Shown here: one piece after another, positions 52,669 to 61,862 of the stretch | How positions within the stretch are numbered: the stretch's first letter is position 1 | Layout: each line of letters opens with the position of its first letter | Source of the DNA: Thioalkalivibrio thiocyanoxidans ARh2 | GTDB lineage: Bacteria > Pseudomonadota > Gammaproteobacteria > Ectothiorhodospirales > Ectothiorhodospiraceae | Assembly: GCF_000385215.1 (NCBI RefSeq) | Contig: NZ_ARQK01000061.1 | Span: forward strand, 1 to 64,000 | DNA: 64,000 bases | Direction: 5' to 3' | Notes under the pieces: generated by a model | The model's input: the letters and a program-made list of their open reading frames with translations, nothing else | Databases searched by the model: none | What the model was told of the DNA's origin: nothing | Made by a program: the position numbers and the translations under genes

Positions 52669-53472
52669 ATGCAAGACGATCTGCGCGATCACCTGATCAC
52701 GGACGAGCCGTACTACCAGCCGGTCGCGGACGAGATCGAGCTGTACGAGGCGGCGTACTCGGTGCGCATGCCGATGATGCTGAAAGGGCCGACGGGCTGC
52801 GGGAAGACCCGCTTCGTCGAGCACATGGCCTGGAAGCTCGGCAAGCCCCTGATCACTGTAGCGTGTAACGAGGACATGACGGCTTCCGATCTGGTCGGCC
52901 GTTATCTGCTCGATGCCGACGGTACGCGCTGGCAGGACGGTCCGCTGACCCTGGCGGCGCGCCACGGGGCGATCTGCTATCTCGACGAGATCGTGGAGGC
53001 CCGCCAGGACACCACGGTGGTGATCCACCCGCTGACCGACAACCGCCGCGTGCTGCCGCTGGAGAAGAAGGGTGAGATGGTCCAGGCCCATGCGGACTTC
53101 CAGGTCGTCATATCGTACAACCCCGGCTACCAGAGCCTGATGAAGGATCTGAAGCAGTCGACCAAGCAGCGCTTCGGCGCGCTCGATTTCGACTACCCCG
53201 ATCACGAGACCGAGGCGAAGATCGTCGCCCACGAGGGCAAGATCAACGAGGAGATGGCCGGCAAGCTGGTCAGTGTGGCCGAGCGGGCGCGGAACCTGAA
53301 GGGTCATGGCCTGGACGAGGGCATCTCCACCCGCATGCTGGTCTACGCCGCCTCTCTGATTGCCAAGGGTGTGGAGCCGCTGGGTGCCTGCCGCATGGCC
53401 CTGGTGCGGCCGATCACCGACGATCCGGACATGCGCGACGCGCTGGATTCGGCCGTCACCACGTTCTTCTAG
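52669..53472 (+). CDS. cbbQ: RuBisCO activase subunit CbbQ (MoxR-type AAA+)
   Basis: A 267-residue AAA+ ATPase that with CbbO removes inhibitory sugar phosphates from RuBisCO. Walker A is GPTGCGKT (residues 40-47), Walker [12 protein letters not shown] and sensor region VISYNPGYQ. It begins 19 bases after the terminator and is followed by cbbO 22 bases later. Related NorQ proteins act on NO reductase; the RuBisCO context decides here. Confidence 0.94.
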   Translation: MQDDLRDHLITDEPYYQPVADEIELYEAAYSVRMPMMLKGPTGCGKTRFVEHMAWKLGKPLITVACNEDMTASDLVGRYLLDADGTRWQDGPLTLAARHGAICYLDEIVEARQDTTVVIHPLTDNRRVLPLEKKGEMVQAHADFQVVISYNPGYQSLMKDLKQSTKQRFGALDFDYPDHETEAKIVAHEGKINEEMAGKLVSVAERARNLKGHGLDEGISTRMLVYAASLIAKGVEPLGACRMALVRPITDDPDMRDALDSAVTTFF

Positions 53473-53494
53473 CGCAGCTCGGGGCGCCCAACCC

Positions 53495-55816
53495 ATGAGC
53501 ATCCATCTGGAGGACTACCAGGACCTCCTCGACGATCTGGGGAACCACGCCGCGGAGGTGCTGGAGAGTTCCTGGCAGGAGGCCAGTCGCGCCTTCAGCG
53601 CCAGCGGGCTCAAGCGCTACTACCTTGAAGGCGCCCGCAGTCTCCAGGCCCTCGGGCGCGGTTCGGAGATGGTCGTCGCCTTCGTACAGGAGGCGCCGGC
53701 ACTGGCCCAGGAGCTGGGCGAGGATGCGGTTGCGGAACTGCTCAGCTCCGCGATCAAGATGTATTCCAAGACCTCCGCGGCGGTCATCACTCTGGTGATC
53801 GAGACCAGCCCGGTCGCGGCTCAGCGGCTTGGCGACTATTCGCTGTTCGAAGGGTATTTGCGCCTGCTGGATAACCTGCTCGGGCAAGCGCCGCGCGGCG
53901 TACGGCCGATGCTGGAGCACCTGGACGAGCTGCTGACCCACCTGACGCTGGGCGGGCTGCGGCGCTGGGCGACGTGGGGCGCGCAGGCGCACCGCACGGA
54001 CCTCGAGGCCCAGATTGCCTACTTTGGCCTGGAGTCGCCGGAGTCGCGTTCGGTGTTCCAGAAGGAGCGCCGGGGCACGCTGTTCGTCGACGTGCAGCGC
54101 CGGATCAACCTCTACCTGCGCTCGCTGTGGGCGCGTGATTTCTTCATGCGCCCGACCAGTGGCGACTTCGAATCGCGCGAGGGGTATCGTCCGTACATCG
54201 AGGGCTTCACGATCTTCCTGCCGGATGCCTACGACGATGTCGAGGGCCTGACCGGGCTGGACCTCTATCGCGCGGCGGCCGCGCACGCGGCGTCCCATGT
54301 GGTGCACACCCGCGAGATGCAGCCGGAGGAGGGGCCACGGGGCGTGGTCGGCATCCTGACCGAGCTGTTCGAGGACGCGCGCATCGAGGCCCTGGCGATC
54401 GCCGCGTTCCCGGGTCTGCGCCAGATCTGGGTGCCGCTGCACACCGCCACGGCGGAGGATGGCGAGACGCCGCAGGCATTGCTGGCGCGCACCGCGCGCG
54501 CCCTGCTGGATCCGGATTATCACGACCCGCATCCGTTCGTGCAGAAGGCCGTGAGTGCTTTTGCGGAACGGGTAGAGGACCTCGAGGCCGCAGGCCTGGC
54601 CCGCGAGTTGGCCGAGGCGCTGGCGACCGAGTTCCCCGAGCAGGGCTATATGAACCCGGCCAAGGTCGCGCCGGATGTCCTCTATCGCGACGACAACCGC
54701 TATCTCTGGAACTTCGGGCGTGAAGAGGAAGAGGCGGAGGTCCTGGCCGCGCACGGCTCCGGACAGGAGCGCTTCTACGTCACCCCGATGGAGATGATCA
54801 ACACGCTGGATGTGCCTAACGCCGGCGACGATGCCCAGCAGATCATGGTGCTGGCGACCGAGTGGTTCCGCGACGGCGAAGACGAAAGCATCAACCAGCA
54901 GGAGGGCAAGGAGCCGATCTCGCTGCCGTTCCACTATCACGAGTGGGACTACCAGATGCAGCTGGAACGGCCGCACTGGGTCACGCTGCTGGAGCGGCGC
55001 CCGCGAAAGGGCGAGATCGAGGAGATCGAGGCCATCTACGACAAGCACAAGCCGCTGGTCTCGCGCCTGAAGTTCCTGATCGAGGCGATGCAGCCCCAGG
55101 GCGTGCAGCGCATGCGCAAGCAGCCGGAGGGTGACGAGCTGGACGTGAACGCGCTGGTCGAGGCGCAGATCGATGTCCGCATGCGCCGTCAGCCCGACGA
55201 GCGCATTTATGTGCGCAATCTGCGCCATGTGCGCGATCTCTCCGTGCTGGTGCTACTGGACCTGTCGGAGTCGACCAACGAGACGATCGGCGACGGCGAG
55301 ACGACCGTGGTGCAACTGGCGCGCGAGGCGGCCACGCTGCTGTCCGGTGCGATCTCGCGCATTGGCGACCCGTTCGCCATCCACGGCTTCGCCTCCGACG
55401 GACGCCACGACGTCGAGTACTACCGCTTCAAGGATTTCGATGCCCCGTTCGACGACACCGCGAAGGCGCGTCTCGCCGGGATGAAAGGCCAGCTGTCCAC
55501 CCGCATGGGAGCGGCCATCCGCCATGCCGGCCAGTTGCTGCACAATCAGGGCACGGCGAAAAAGCTGCTGCTGATCATCACCGACGGCGAACCGGCGGAT
55601 ACGGACGTGCGTGATCCGCAGTATCTGCGTCAGGACGCGAAGCGGGCGGTAGAGGAGGTCGGGCGCAAGGGGGTCTATACCTTCTGCATGAGCCTCGACC
55701 CGCAGGCGGACGAATACGTCGAGCGTATCTTTGGGGCCCAGCACTTCATGGTGCTGGACCAGATCGAGCGGCTCCCGGAAAAGCTCCCGATGCTGTACGC
55801 GGGCCTTACGCGGTAA
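53495..55816 (+). CDS. cbbO: RuBisCO activase subunit CbbO (VWA domain)
   Basis: A 773-residue adaptor. The N-terminal half is helical and binds the CbbQ hexamer; the C-terminal von Willebrand A domain binds RuBisCO. Its MIDAS motif LLDLSESTNET lies near residue 587, with a later SLDPQADEY. The frame extends to 53360 within cbbQ; I chose ATG at 53495, just after cbbQ, which gives MSIHLEDYQDLLDDLG. No clear Shine-Dalgarno is visible. Confidence 0.93.
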   Translation: MSIHLEDYQDLLDDLGNHAAEVLESSWQEASRAFSASGLKRYYLEGARSLQALGRGSEMVVAFVQEAPALAQELGEDAVAELLSSAIKMYSKTSAAVITLVIETSPVAAQRLGDYSLFEGYLRLLDNLLGQAPRGVRPMLEHLDELLTHLTLGGLRRWATWGAQAHRTDLEAQIAYFGLESPESRSVFQKERRGTLFVDVQRRINLYLRSLWARDFFMRPTSGDFESREGYRPYIEGFTIFLPDAYDDVEGLTGLDLYRAAAAHAASHVVHTREMQPEEGPRGVVGILTELFEDARIEALAIAAFPGLRQIWVPLHTATAEDGETPQALLARTARALLDPDYHDPHPFVQKAVSAFAERVEDLEAAGLARELAEALATEFPEQGYMNPAKVAPDVLYRDDNRYLWNFGREEEEAEVLAAHGSGQERFYVTPMEMINTLDVPNAGDDAQQIMVLATEWFRDGEDESINQQEGKEPISLPFHYHEWDYQMQLERPHWVTLLERRPRKGEIEEIEAIYDKHKPLVSRLKFLIEAMQPQGVQRMRKQPEGDELDVNALVEAQIDVRMRRQPDERIYVRNLRHVRDLSVLVLLDLSESTNETIGDGETTVVQLAREAATLLSGAISRIGDPFAIHGFASDGRHDVEYYRFKDFDAPFDDTAKARLAGMKGQLSTRMGAAIRHAGQLLHNQGTAKKLLLIITDGEPADTDVRDPQYLRQDAKRAVEEVGRKGVYTFCMSLDPQADEYVERIFGAQHFMVLDQIERLPEKLPMLYAGLTR

Positions 55817-55829
55817 CCGGTCGCCACGC

Positions 55830-56852
55830 ATGGCCCAGTCCCCGACGCCGAAGGAGTCGAGCCTCCCGCAAGTGATGCTCAAATCGGAGCTGCCGGCGCA
55901 CCTGATCCGGCACGCCACGCTGCGTCAGCTGCAGGTGTTCGAGGCGATCGTGCGCCTGGGGAGCTTTACCCGCGCGGCGGAAGAGCTGCATCTGACCCAG
56001 CCGACCGTCTCGATCCAGATCAAGAAGCTCTCCACGGCGCTGGGGCTCCCGCTGTTTGAATACGTGGGGCGCAAGGCCTTCCCGACCGAGGTCGGGCTGC
56101 TGCTGTACGACACCTGCCGCGAGATGCTCGGTGCGCTGACCAACCTCGAGATGAAACTGGCCGAGATGCACGGCCTCAAGCGCGGGCGTCTCCGCCTGGC
56201 GGTGATCACCACGGCGCAGTACTTCGCGCCCAGCATCCTCGGGCAGTTCGCCCGGCGGTATCCGGATATCGAGCTGTCTCTGGAAGTCAGCAACTTTGAC
56301 CGGGTGCTGGACCGGCTGTCGAACAATGACGATGACCTCTACATCATCGGGCATGTGCCCGAGCGACTGACCGATGTCGCCGTGCACCCGTTCGCTCCGA
56401 ACCCGCTGGTGGTGATGGCGAGCCGCGACCACCCGCTGGTGGGTCGGCGCAATATCCCGCTGAAGGAGCTGGAGCAGGAGACGTTCCTGATGCGCGAGCC
56501 CGGCTCGGGCATCCGCGAGGCGACGCTCAAGCTGTTCCAGGAGCACGGGATCAGCCCGCCCGTGCGCATGGAGCTGGGCAGCAACGAGGCGATCAAGCAG
56601 GCAGTGATCGGTGGCCTGGGGATTGCCGTGCTGTCGCTGCACACCCTCAGTGCCGAAGGGGCCGAGGGTCCGGTGGCACTGCTGGATGTCGAGCACTTCC
56701 CGATCCATCGCCAGTGGCACATCGTCTACCCGAAGAAGAAGGTCCTGTCGGTCGTCGCCCAGACCTTTCTCGACTTCGCGATCCAGGACGAGGCCCGGGT
56801 GCGCGGGCAGGTCGAGGACCTGCTGGCCGCGTTCAAGGCCCAGGCCGGCTGA
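55830..56852 (+). CDS. cbbR: LysR-family regulator CbbR
   Basis: A 340-residue LysR-type regulator that controls RuBisCO/carboxysome genes in response to metabolites. HTH: LRQLQVFEAIVRLGSFTRAAEELHLTQPTVS. The C-terminal effector domain begins around residue 120 (RLAVITTAQYFAPSI). ATG at 55875 would shorten the N terminus by 15 residues. In most organisms cbbR is divergent from cbbL; here it lies at the end of the locus, same strand, 13 bases after cbbO. Confidence 0.87.
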   Translation: MAQSPTPKESSLPQVMLKSELPAHLIRHATLRQLQVFEAIVRLGSFTRAAEELHLTQPTVSIQIKKLSTALGLPLFEYVGRKAFPTEVGLLLYDTCREMLGALTNLEMKLAEMHGLKRGRLRLAVITTAQYFAPSILGQFARRYPDIELSLEVSNFDRVLDRLSNNDDDLYIIGHVPERLTDVAVHPFAPNPLVVMASRDHPLVGRRNIPLKELEQETFLMREPGSGIREATLKLFQEHGISPPVRMELGSNEAIKQAVIGGLGIAVLSLHTLSAEGAEGPVALLDVEHFPIHRQWHIVYPKKKVLSVVAQTFLDFAIQDEARVRGQVEDLLAAFKAQAG

Positions 56853-56885
56853 GTGGCCGCCCTGACAGGCCCGCAAGGGGCCCTT

Positions 56886-57040
56886 GGGAAACGCTGATTG
56901 ATCGGCGTTTCCCTGCGGCACAGGGACGTGCCGCCGGAATCGACCGCCGTAGGCGGTTGAGTACGGCGCAAGCTGCAAACTGCGTTTGCGGCGCCGCGTG
57001 CGCTGAGAAAGCCGGGATGGCTTTATTCAGCGCTTTCTTT
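56886..57040 (+). terminator. Hairpins after cbbR
   Basis: GGGAAACGC and GCGTTTCCC form an inverted repeat near 56886-56914. A second hairpin (57000-57033) pairs GCGCTGAGAAAGCC with GGCTTTATTCAGCGC around GGGAT and is followed by TTTCTTT. The second fits an intrinsic terminator and lies only 50 bases before the next gene, so it may also influence that gene. Confidence 0.6.
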
Positions 57041-57090
57041 AAAATTCACGCTTTACCCGGCCGCCATCGGCCCGAGTGGGAGAACACGCA

Positions 57091-57657
57091 GTGAGTACCG
57101 TGACCCGTCCGCGTATCAGCGGCACCCAGTTCATCAACGCCGACGAGGCCCCGCGTTCGCGCCTGAGTCTGAGCGCCTCGCACCGCGACCAGCATCACCC
57201 GGTGACCGGGACGGGCAGCGATATGCTCGCCGGCGCGATCGATACCCCGCCGAACGAGAGCTGCGTGGTCTGTGCCCCGGCCACGCGTCGCCTGGCCGAG
57301 GAGCTGTTCGACGCCTGGAACGACGCCCTGCAGACGGGCGATGCCCGCCGTGTGACCGAGCTGTACGCCGACGACGCGGTCCTGCTGCCGACCGTGTCCA
57401 ATGTCCCGCGCACCAACCATGCCGAGATCCAGGACTACTTCGAGCATTTCCTCGAGAAGAAGCCCTACGGCACCATCAACACGCGCAATGTGAAGCTCGG
57501 CTGCAACAAGCTGACCGACGCCGGCACCTATACCTTCCGCGTAAGCGACGGCAACGAGACGCAGGAAGTCCCCGCGCGCTACACCTTCGTCTACGAGAAC
57601 CGCGACGGGAAGTGGCTGATCGTGCACCATCACTCCTCGATGATGCCGACCGCCTGA
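57091..57657 (+). CDS. SnoaL/CaMKII-AD-like protein with CsoS2-like N-terminal motifs
   Basis: A 188-residue cytoplasmic protein without signal peptide. Residues 1-60 are disordered and carry ISGT (9-12) and VTGT (38-41), like motifs repeated in CsoS2 (VSGT and VTGT/ITGT), plus a Cys pair in ESCVVCAP. Residues 62-188 form an NTF2-like domain of the SgcJ/EcaC or CaMKII-association type (FDAWNDALQTGDARRVTELY ... GKWLIVHHHSS). GTG at 57091 has GGGAG eight bases upstream; a GTG at 57076 is less likely. Lying beside the carboxysome locus, it may be a cargo or shell-bound protein. That role is inference. Confidence 0.8.
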   Translation: MSTVTRPRISGTQFINADEAPRSRLSLSASHRDQHHPVTGTGSDMLAGAIDTPPNESCVVCAPATRRLAEELFDAWNDALQTGDARRVTELYADDAVLLPTVSNVPRTNHAEIQDYFEHFLEKKPYGTINTRNVKLGCNKLTDAGTYTFRVSDGNETQEVPARYTFVYENRDGKWLIVHHHSSMMPTA

Positions 57658-57725
57658 TCCGGTACGGCCGTGCAGTGAGGCCGCGCCGCCAGTTTCGGGC
57701 GGCGAACACGTTCAGAGGCAGCGAC

Positions 57726-58208
57726 ATGACTTCATACCCCGTCGCGGCGCTCGCCGCCGCACTCCTCGTGCTGGTTTCCGGTACTGCCTCGGCTGGCAGC
57801 GGCGACGCGCGCGAAATGGTCTGCGCACCGGTCGACCAGGACCTGGCGCTGGAGCGGTTCGAAACCTGGAACGATGCCCTGCAGACCGGCGATGCGGCTC
57901 GCGTGACTGAACTCTACGCCGAGGACGCCGTATTGCTGCCCACGGTCTCCAGGGTCCCGCGCACGAACCACGCAGAGATCCAGAATTATTTCGAACATTT
58001 CCTCGAGTCGAGGCCCTACGGGACTATCGACTCCCGCAACGTAAGGCTCGGCTGCAACCAGCTGACCGATGTCGGGATCTACACCTTCCGGATGACGGTG
58101 GACGGCGAGACCGAGGAAGTCCAGGCGCGCTACACCTTCGCTTACGAGCACCGTGACGGGCAGTGGCGGATCGCGCATCACCATTCCTCGAAGATGCCCG
58201 CTGACTGA
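57726..58208 (+). CDS. Periplasmic SnoaL/CaMKII-AD-like paralogue
   Basis: A 160-residue protein with a Sec signal peptide (VAALAAALLVLVSGTASAG). The mature domain is strongly similar to the preceding protein (ETWNDALQTGDAARVTELYAED; QWRIAHHHSSKMP), clearly a tandem duplicate. The N-terminal motif segment of the first copy is replaced by the signal peptide, so the paralogues occupy different compartments. It begins 68 bases after the first copy. Function unknown. Confidence 0.82.
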   Translation: MTSYPVAALAAALLVLVSGTASAGSGDAREMVCAPVDQDLALERFETWNDALQTGDAARVTELYAEDAVLLPTVSRVPRTNHAEIQNYFEHFLESRPYGTIDSRNVRLGCNQLTDVGIYTFRMTVDGETEEVQARYTFAYEHRDGQWRIAHHHSSKMPAD

Positions 58209-58247
58209 ACGGGCCTGGAGACTGTCCAGCACGGAGGTCCGCCGCGC

Positions 58248-60074
58248 TCAGCCTTCGCGGCCGCGTTCCATTGCCCGAGCGAGGTTGATGCCGCTGGAGA
58301 TCAGGCCCATGTGGCTGAACGCCTGCGGGAAGTTGCCGAGGAAGGCGCCGCTGGCCGGGTCGATCTGCTCCGGCAGCAGCCCCAGGGTGTTGGTGCGGGC
58401 GCACAGCGAGTCGTACAGCTCCATCGCCTCGTCCAGCCGGCCCTGGTCGGCAAGGTTGTCCACCAGCCAGAAGCTGCACAGCAGGAACGCCCCCTCGTCT
58501 CCGGCCAGCCCGTCGGGGGATTCATCGGGGAGATAGCGGTAGAGCAGGCCGTTGCCGGCCCCCAGCCGTTTCACCACCGCAGCGGTGGTGGCCACCATCT
58601 TCGGGTGGTTCGCCGAGATGACGCCGCGCCAGGGCAGGGCGAGCAGGCTGGCGTCGATGCCACCGCGGCCCAGATGCTCGGTCAGGGTCTGGCGTTCCGG
58701 GTCCCAGGCATCGTTGAGGATCGCCTCGCGGATCTCCTGCGCCTCCACCCGCCACAGCTTGCTGTTGCCCGGCATGCCGTGGCTGTCGGCCAGGTCCGCC
58801 CCGCGGTCCAGCGCCACCGCGCACATGGCGGCGGAATAGGTGAACGGCCGCCCCGGGGTGCGCACCTCCCAGATGCCGTGATCCGGCTTTTTCCATTCCT
58901 CGGCGGCCGCGTCGATCAGGCGCCGCAGGCGGTTCCACAAGTGCTCGTCGAGGGTGCCGCCCCAGTTGACCCAGCGGTAGGCGCAGTCGAGGATCTCGCC
59001 GAACACGTCGTGCTGGCGCTGCTCCACCGCGCCGTTGCCCCAGCGCACCGGGCCCGAGCGCCGGTAGCCCTCGAGCCCGGGTTCCTCGCGCTCCGGCTGC
59101 GGCAGGTGGCCGTCGACGTCGTACAGCACCCGCGGCCAGCCGCCGGAGCGGTCCACCGCATCCAGCGCCCAGCCGAGAAAGCCGGCCGCCTCGTGACCCA
59201 TGCCGATATGGCCGATGGCGGAGACCGAGAACGCGGCATCGCGGATCCAGGCGTAGCGGTAATCCCAGTTGCGCGGACCGCCGATGGCCTCCGGCAGACA
59301 GCAGGTGGGCGCAGCGATCATCGCGCCGGTGGCGGTGTAGTCCATCAGCTTGAGGGTGACCGCCGAGCGGCGGACCAGCGCCTCCTGCGGGCCGTGGTAG
59401 TGGAAGTGCTCCATCCAGCGCTGCCAGACGTCGACCGTGGCCTCCACCAGCTGCTCCGGGGTGCGGGCGAGGAAGCGGTGGGTGTGTGAGCCCCACGACA
59501 GCAGCAGATGGTGGCGGGCGCCGGCGGCGAGTTCGTGCACGGCGTCGGTGCTGTCGAGCGGCAGCGAGGTGTCGAGGTTCAGTTCCAGTGCGGGCTGGCG
59601 GTTGGGCATGATCTGCAGGGTCGGCCCGTGTGGCGCGACCCGGGCGCGACCCCAGGGCTCGACACGGATGCGCAGGCGCACGCGGCCCTTCAGCACCTCG
59701 ATGTGCCGCAGCAGCTCCCCGCGTCCGGCCGGGGCATCCTCGGAAAGGTCGGCTCCGGCGCGCAGCGGCAGCGTGTCGGTGATCCGCACGCGTCCCTCGG
59801 GCCCGTCCATTTCGGTGACCAGCACCGCAGTGTCCCCGAGATAGTACTGGCGGGCGGCCACCAGCGGCTCGGGCGCCACGCGGAACACCCCGCCGTGGCG
59901 GTGATCGAGCAGGCCGCAGAACAGCGGCTCGGAGTCGAAACGCGGCACGCACATCCACGAGATGCCGCCATCGCGTCCGACCAGGGCGGCGGTGGTGCCG
60001 TCCCCGATCAGGCCGTGGTCCTCGATCGGCAGGTAGCCGTCTATCCGTTTCAGGGGCGCATCAGGTGCCGTCAC
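58248..60074 (-). CDS. GH15 glucoamylase/trehalase-like enzyme
   Basis: A 608-residue inverting glycosidase of family GH15. Landmarks are the N-terminal IEDHGLIGDGTTAALVGRDGGISWMCVPRFDS, the (alpha/alpha)6 barrel entry NWDYRYAWIRDAAFSV and a catalytic region near REAILNDAWDPERQTLTEHLG. Family members include glucoamylase, dextran glucosidase and bacterial trehalase; which applies is not visible. It follows treZ on the same strand by 42 bases, so a role in trehalose or maltodextrin turnover is likely. Confidence 0.88.
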   Translation of the reverse strand: MTAPDAPLKRIDGYLPIEDHGLIGDGTTAALVGRDGGISWMCVPRFDSEPLFCGLLDHRHGGVFRVAPEPLVAARQYYLGDTAVLVTEMDGPEGRVRITDTLPLRAGADLSEDAPAGRGELLRHIEVLKGRVRLRIRVEPWGRARVAPHGPTLQIMPNRQPALELNLDTSLPLDSTDAVHELAAGARHHLLLSWGSHTHRFLARTPEQLVEATVDVWQRWMEHFHYHGPQEALVRRSAVTLKLMDYTATGAMIAAPTCCLPEAIGGPRNWDYRYAWIRDAAFSVSAIGHIGMGHEAAGFLGWALDAVDRSGGWPRVLYDVDGHLPQPEREEPGLEGYRRSGPVRWGNGAVEQRQHDVFGEILDCAYRWVNWGGTLDEHLWNRLRRLIDAAAEEWKKPDHGIWEVRTPGRPFTYSAAMCAVALDRGADLADSHGMPGNSKLWRVEAQEIREAILNDAWDPERQTLTEHLGRGGIDASLLALPWRGVISANHPKMVATTAAVVKRLGAGNGLLYRYLPDESPDGLAGDEGAFLLCSFWLVDNLADQGRLDEAMELYDSLCARTNTLGLLPEQIDPASGAFLGNFPQAFSHMGLISSGINLARAMERGREG

Positions 60075-60116
60075 GAAGGCGTTCCTCCTCGCAGATTCGC
60101 TGGTGGGCCGGGGTGC

Positions 60117-61862
60117 TCACGCGGCAGGCGGCTCCCCGAGGATCGCGACCGACTCGCCGGGAAGCTGCAGGCGGTCGCCTTCATGCAGGATGCCCGGTTC
60201 CGACCCGAGCAGCACGCGCCAGCCGGCGGCTTCGGGGCATTCCAGCTGCCGCGCCTGAGGGCCGAGGTTGCAGGCCACCACCAGTCCCGGGCGTTGCATC
60301 CGCAGCCAGCGCCGGGGTTCGTCGAAACGTACGCGGATGGCCTCCAGGCGGTCGTCGGCGAAGGCCGGATGGCGGCGGCGCAGGGCGATCAGCTGGCGGT
60401 GCCACTGCAGGATCGCGGCATGCGGCGGGCGGCGGTGCTCCGACCAGTCGAGGCGCGAGCGGTCGAAGGTGGTCGCGGCCTGCGGGTCGGGGATCTGCTC
60501 CGGCGCCCAGCCGAAGGCGGCGAATTCGCGTCGCCGGCCCTCGCTGACGGCGCGCCCCAGCTCGGGGTCGCCATGGTCGGTGAAGTACAGGAACGGGCTG
60601 GTCGCGCCCCATTCCTCGCCCTGGAACAGCAGTGGCACGAACGGGCTGGTCAGCACCAGCGCGGCACCGACCTTAAGCAGACCCGGCGAGAGCAGGTGGC
60701 TGCTGCGGTCCCCGGTGGCGCGGTTGCCGATCTGGTCGTGGTTCTGCAGGCAGCCGACGAAACGCCGCCCGGGCTGGTCCGCCGCGGGGCGGCCGTGCCG
60801 CCGGCGGCGGAAGGGCGAATAGCGGCCGTCGTTGGCGAGGCCGCGGGTCAGCACCCGGGCCAGGTCGGCCAGCCCGCGAAAGTCCATGTAGTAGCCGTCG
60901 GACTCGCCGGTCAGCGCGGTGTGCAGCGCGTGATGGAAATCCTCGTTCCACTGCGCGTCCAGCCCGTAGCCGCCGGCCTCGACCGGCCACGCCACGCGCG
61001 GGTCGTTGCGGTCGTTCTCCGCGATCACCACCAGGTGCCGGCCGAGCTGGCGCCCGAGGCGCTGCACCTCGCCGGCGAGCTGCTCGAGGAAGTGGGTGGC
61101 CGAGGTGTCGACGATCGCGTGCACCGCGTCGATGCGCAGGCCGTCGATGTGATAGTCGCGCAGCCACATCAGGGCATTGTCGATGAAGAAGCGGCGCACG
61201 CTGTCGCTGTCCGCGCCGTCGAGGTTGACCGCGTCGCCCCACGGGGTGTGGTAGCGGTCGGTGAAATACGGGCCGAACTGCGCCAAGTAGTTGCCGTCCG
61301 GGCCGAGGTGGTTGTAGACCACGTCCAGCAGCACCGCGATGCCGCGGCGGTGGCAGGCGTCGACCAGGCGTTTCAGGCCGTCGGGCCCCCCGTAGGCGTG
61401 GTGCGGGGCGTACAGGTCGACCCCGTCATAGCCCCAGCCGCGGGCGCCGGGAAACGCCGCTACCGGCATCAGCTCCAGGTGGGTGATGCCGAGTTCGGCC
61501 AGATGGCCGAGGCGGTCGATCACGCCGTCGAAGCTGCCCTCCGGGGTGAAGGTGCCGACGTGGATCTCCTGGATCACCGCCGCGGCCAGCGGCGGCGCCT
61601 GCCAGGCGGCGTCGTTCCAGACGAAGCGGGAATGGTCCAGCCAGCGCGAGGGGCCGTGCACGCCCTGCGGCTGCCAGGCGGAACGCGGGTCGGGGAACGG
61701 GCCGTTGCCGTCGACGCGGAAGGCGTAGTCGCTGCCATGCGCCAGCCGCGAGGTCTGCAGCGACCACCAGCCCTCGCCCTGGCGGTCCATCGGCATGCGC
61801 CTGCCGCCGCACTCCAGCTCGATCTGGTTCGCCTGCGGGGCCCAGACGCGCACGCGGGTCAT
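60117..61862 (-). CDS. treZ: Malto-oligosyltrehalose trehalohydrolase TreZ
   Basis: A 581-residue GH13 enzyme that releases trehalose from maltooligosyl-trehalose. The N-terminal beta-domain starts MTRVRVWAPQANQIEL. Catalytic residues are Asp in GLRIDAVHAIVD, Glu in VIAENDRND and Asp in CLQNHDQIGNRA. ATG at 61862 overlaps the treY stop (ATGA), so the pair is translationally coupled. An upstream open frame is not TreZ-like. Confidence 0.94.
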   Translation of the reverse strand: MTRVRVWAPQANQIELECGGRRMPMDRQGEGWWSLQTSRLAHGSDYAFRVDGNGPFPDPRSAWQPQGVHGPSRWLDHSRFVWNDAAWQAPPLAAAVIQEIHVGTFTPEGSFDGVIDRLGHLAELGITHLELMPVAAFPGARGWGYDGVDLYAPHHAYGGPDGLKRLVDACHRRGIAVLLDVVYNHLGPDGNYLAQFGPYFTDRYHTPWGDAVNLDGADSDSVRRFFIDNALMWLRDYHIDGLRIDAVHAIVDTSATHFLEQLAGEVQRLGRQLGRHLVVIAENDRNDPRVAWPVEAGGYGLDAQWNEDFHHALHTALTGESDGYYMDFRGLADLARVLTRGLANDGRYSPFRRRRHGRPAADQPGRRFVGCLQNHDQIGNRATGDRSSHLLSPGLLKVGAALVLTSPFVPLLFQGEEWGATSPFLYFTDHGDPELGRAVSEGRRREFAAFGWAPEQIPDPQAATTFDRSRLDWSEHRRPPHAAILQWHRQLIALRRRHPAFADDRLEAIRVRFDEPRRWLRMQRPGLVVACNLGPQARQLECPEAAGWRVLLGSEPGILHEGDRLQLPGESVAILGEPPAA

